Shown piece by piece: positions 6,150 through 6,598 of a stretch of 6,598 bases of DNA. The stretch covers positions 1 through 6,598 of the forward strand of contig CAMLNW010000157.1 in NCBI GenBank assembly GCA_946481495.1. Reading direction: 5' to 3'. Within the stretch, counting starts at the first letter, position 1; the number at the start of each line of letters is the position of its first letter. Origin of the DNA: an uncultured Actinomycetes bacterium (GTDB taxonomy: Bacteria > Actinomycetota > Thermoleophilia > Solirubrobacterales > Thermoleophilaceae). The notes under the pieces are model-generated. The model saw only the letters and a program-made list of their open reading frames with translations. It did not search any database and was not told the DNA's origin. Both the position numbers and the translations under genes were made by a program.

Positions 6150-6598
6150 GAGAGGCGGCGGCGATCCCCAAGACGCGCAGCCGCAAGGACGGCGCGGCGA
6201 TCCCGCTCGACGACCTCGACAAGAAGCTGCTCAACCTGATGCAGGGCAGCTTCCCGATCGCCCCGCGTCCCTACGAGCACGTCGCCGGCCTCGCCGGGGT
6301 CTCCGAGGATGAGGTGATGCGCCGCGTCCAGCGCCTGCTCGACGGTCGGATCGTCCGCCAGGTCACGCCGATCTTCGACACGCGCGTGCTCGGCTACAGC
6401 TCGATGCTCGTCGCCGCCAAGGTCGACCCCGAGAATCCCCACCGCGCCGCGAAGGTCGTCAACTCGCATCCTGGCGTCTCGCACAACTACCTGCGCAACC
6501 ACGACTTCAACATGTGGTTCACGATCGCCACCGAGCCGGGCTCCAAGCTGGGCCTGTCCGGGACGCTCGAGGTGCTGCAGGAGCTCACGGGCGCGGAG
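6137..6598 (+). CDS. Siroheme decarboxylase-like protein (AhbA/AhbB, NirD/L/G/H family; Lrp/AsnC fold), 3' truncated
   Basis: The frame is open for 154 codons to the window end without a stop. After a charged 20-residue N-terminus comes an AsnC-type winged helix-turn-helix (about 24-80: LDDLDKKLLNLM then VSEDEVMRRVQRLLDGRIV), then a ferredoxin-like beta-alpha segment. HNYLRNHDFNMWF (116-128) matches the HNYxRxHxYNxWF signature that separates siroheme decarboxylases and heme d1 proteins from ordinary Lrp/AsnC regulators. In that family AhbA and AhbB convert siroheme to 12,18-didecarboxysiroheme. ATG 6137 lies inside the end of hemB with a 13-base overlap in another frame and has no good Shine-Dalgarno, so translation is probably coupled to hemB. 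The hemB neighbourhood supports a tetrapyrrole role. It could still be a heme-sensing regulator using the same fold, and I cannot tell the A from the B subunit. Confidence 0.8.

Overview
The window is a GC-rich bacterial segment with strongly G/C-biased third codon positions, compact gene spacing and GTG starts. Several genes carry a -10-like box only 6 to 7 bases before the start codon, which suggests leaderless transcripts. Together these point to an actinobacterial lineage. The class Thermoleophilia (Solirubrobacter/Conexibacter type) is my best guess, but it rests on style and gene content, not on a marker gene.

Layout. (1) Bases 1-2017, plus strand: the 3' part of an ABC-2 type exporter ATPase, then its membrane permease two codons downstream in the same frame. 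(2) Bases 2018-2116: a gap dominated by a long imperfect inverted repeat (2030-2081), then a likely leaderless promoter. (3) Bases 2117-3649, plus: a Tat-exported, BBE-type FAD-dependent oxidoreductase with both residues expected for double covalent flavin attachment. (4) Bases 3650-4050: about 400 bases without a conventional gene. It holds several hairpins, a 24-residue hydrophobic peptide ORF behind a near-perfect Shine-Dalgarno, a hairpin-forming repeat present twice 170 bases apart, and a strong terminator-like hairpin between convergent genes. (5) Bases 4051-5127, minus: a two-ACT-domain protein followed by peptide deformylase, probably one operon. (6) Bases 5128-5174: a 47-base divergent control region with two back-to-back -10 boxes flanking an 18-base palindrome. 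(7) Bases 5175-6598, plus: hemB (porphobilinogen synthase), overlapping by 13 bases a gene for a siroheme-decarboxylase-like (AhbA/AhbB, NirD/L/G/H family) protein that runs off the window.

Functionally there are three units: an export system of unknown substrate; a secreted flavoenzyme of unknown substrate; and a divergent pair of units in which tetrapyrrole synthesis (hemB and the AhbA/B-like gene) shares a control region with the ACT-protein/deformylase operon. The most interesting parts are the hemB/ACT operator candidate, the hemB-AhbA/B linkage, the structured 3650-4050 region with its tiny membrane-peptide ORF, and the long palindrome at 2030-2081. No phage, transposon, CRISPR, tRNA or rRNA sequence is visible.
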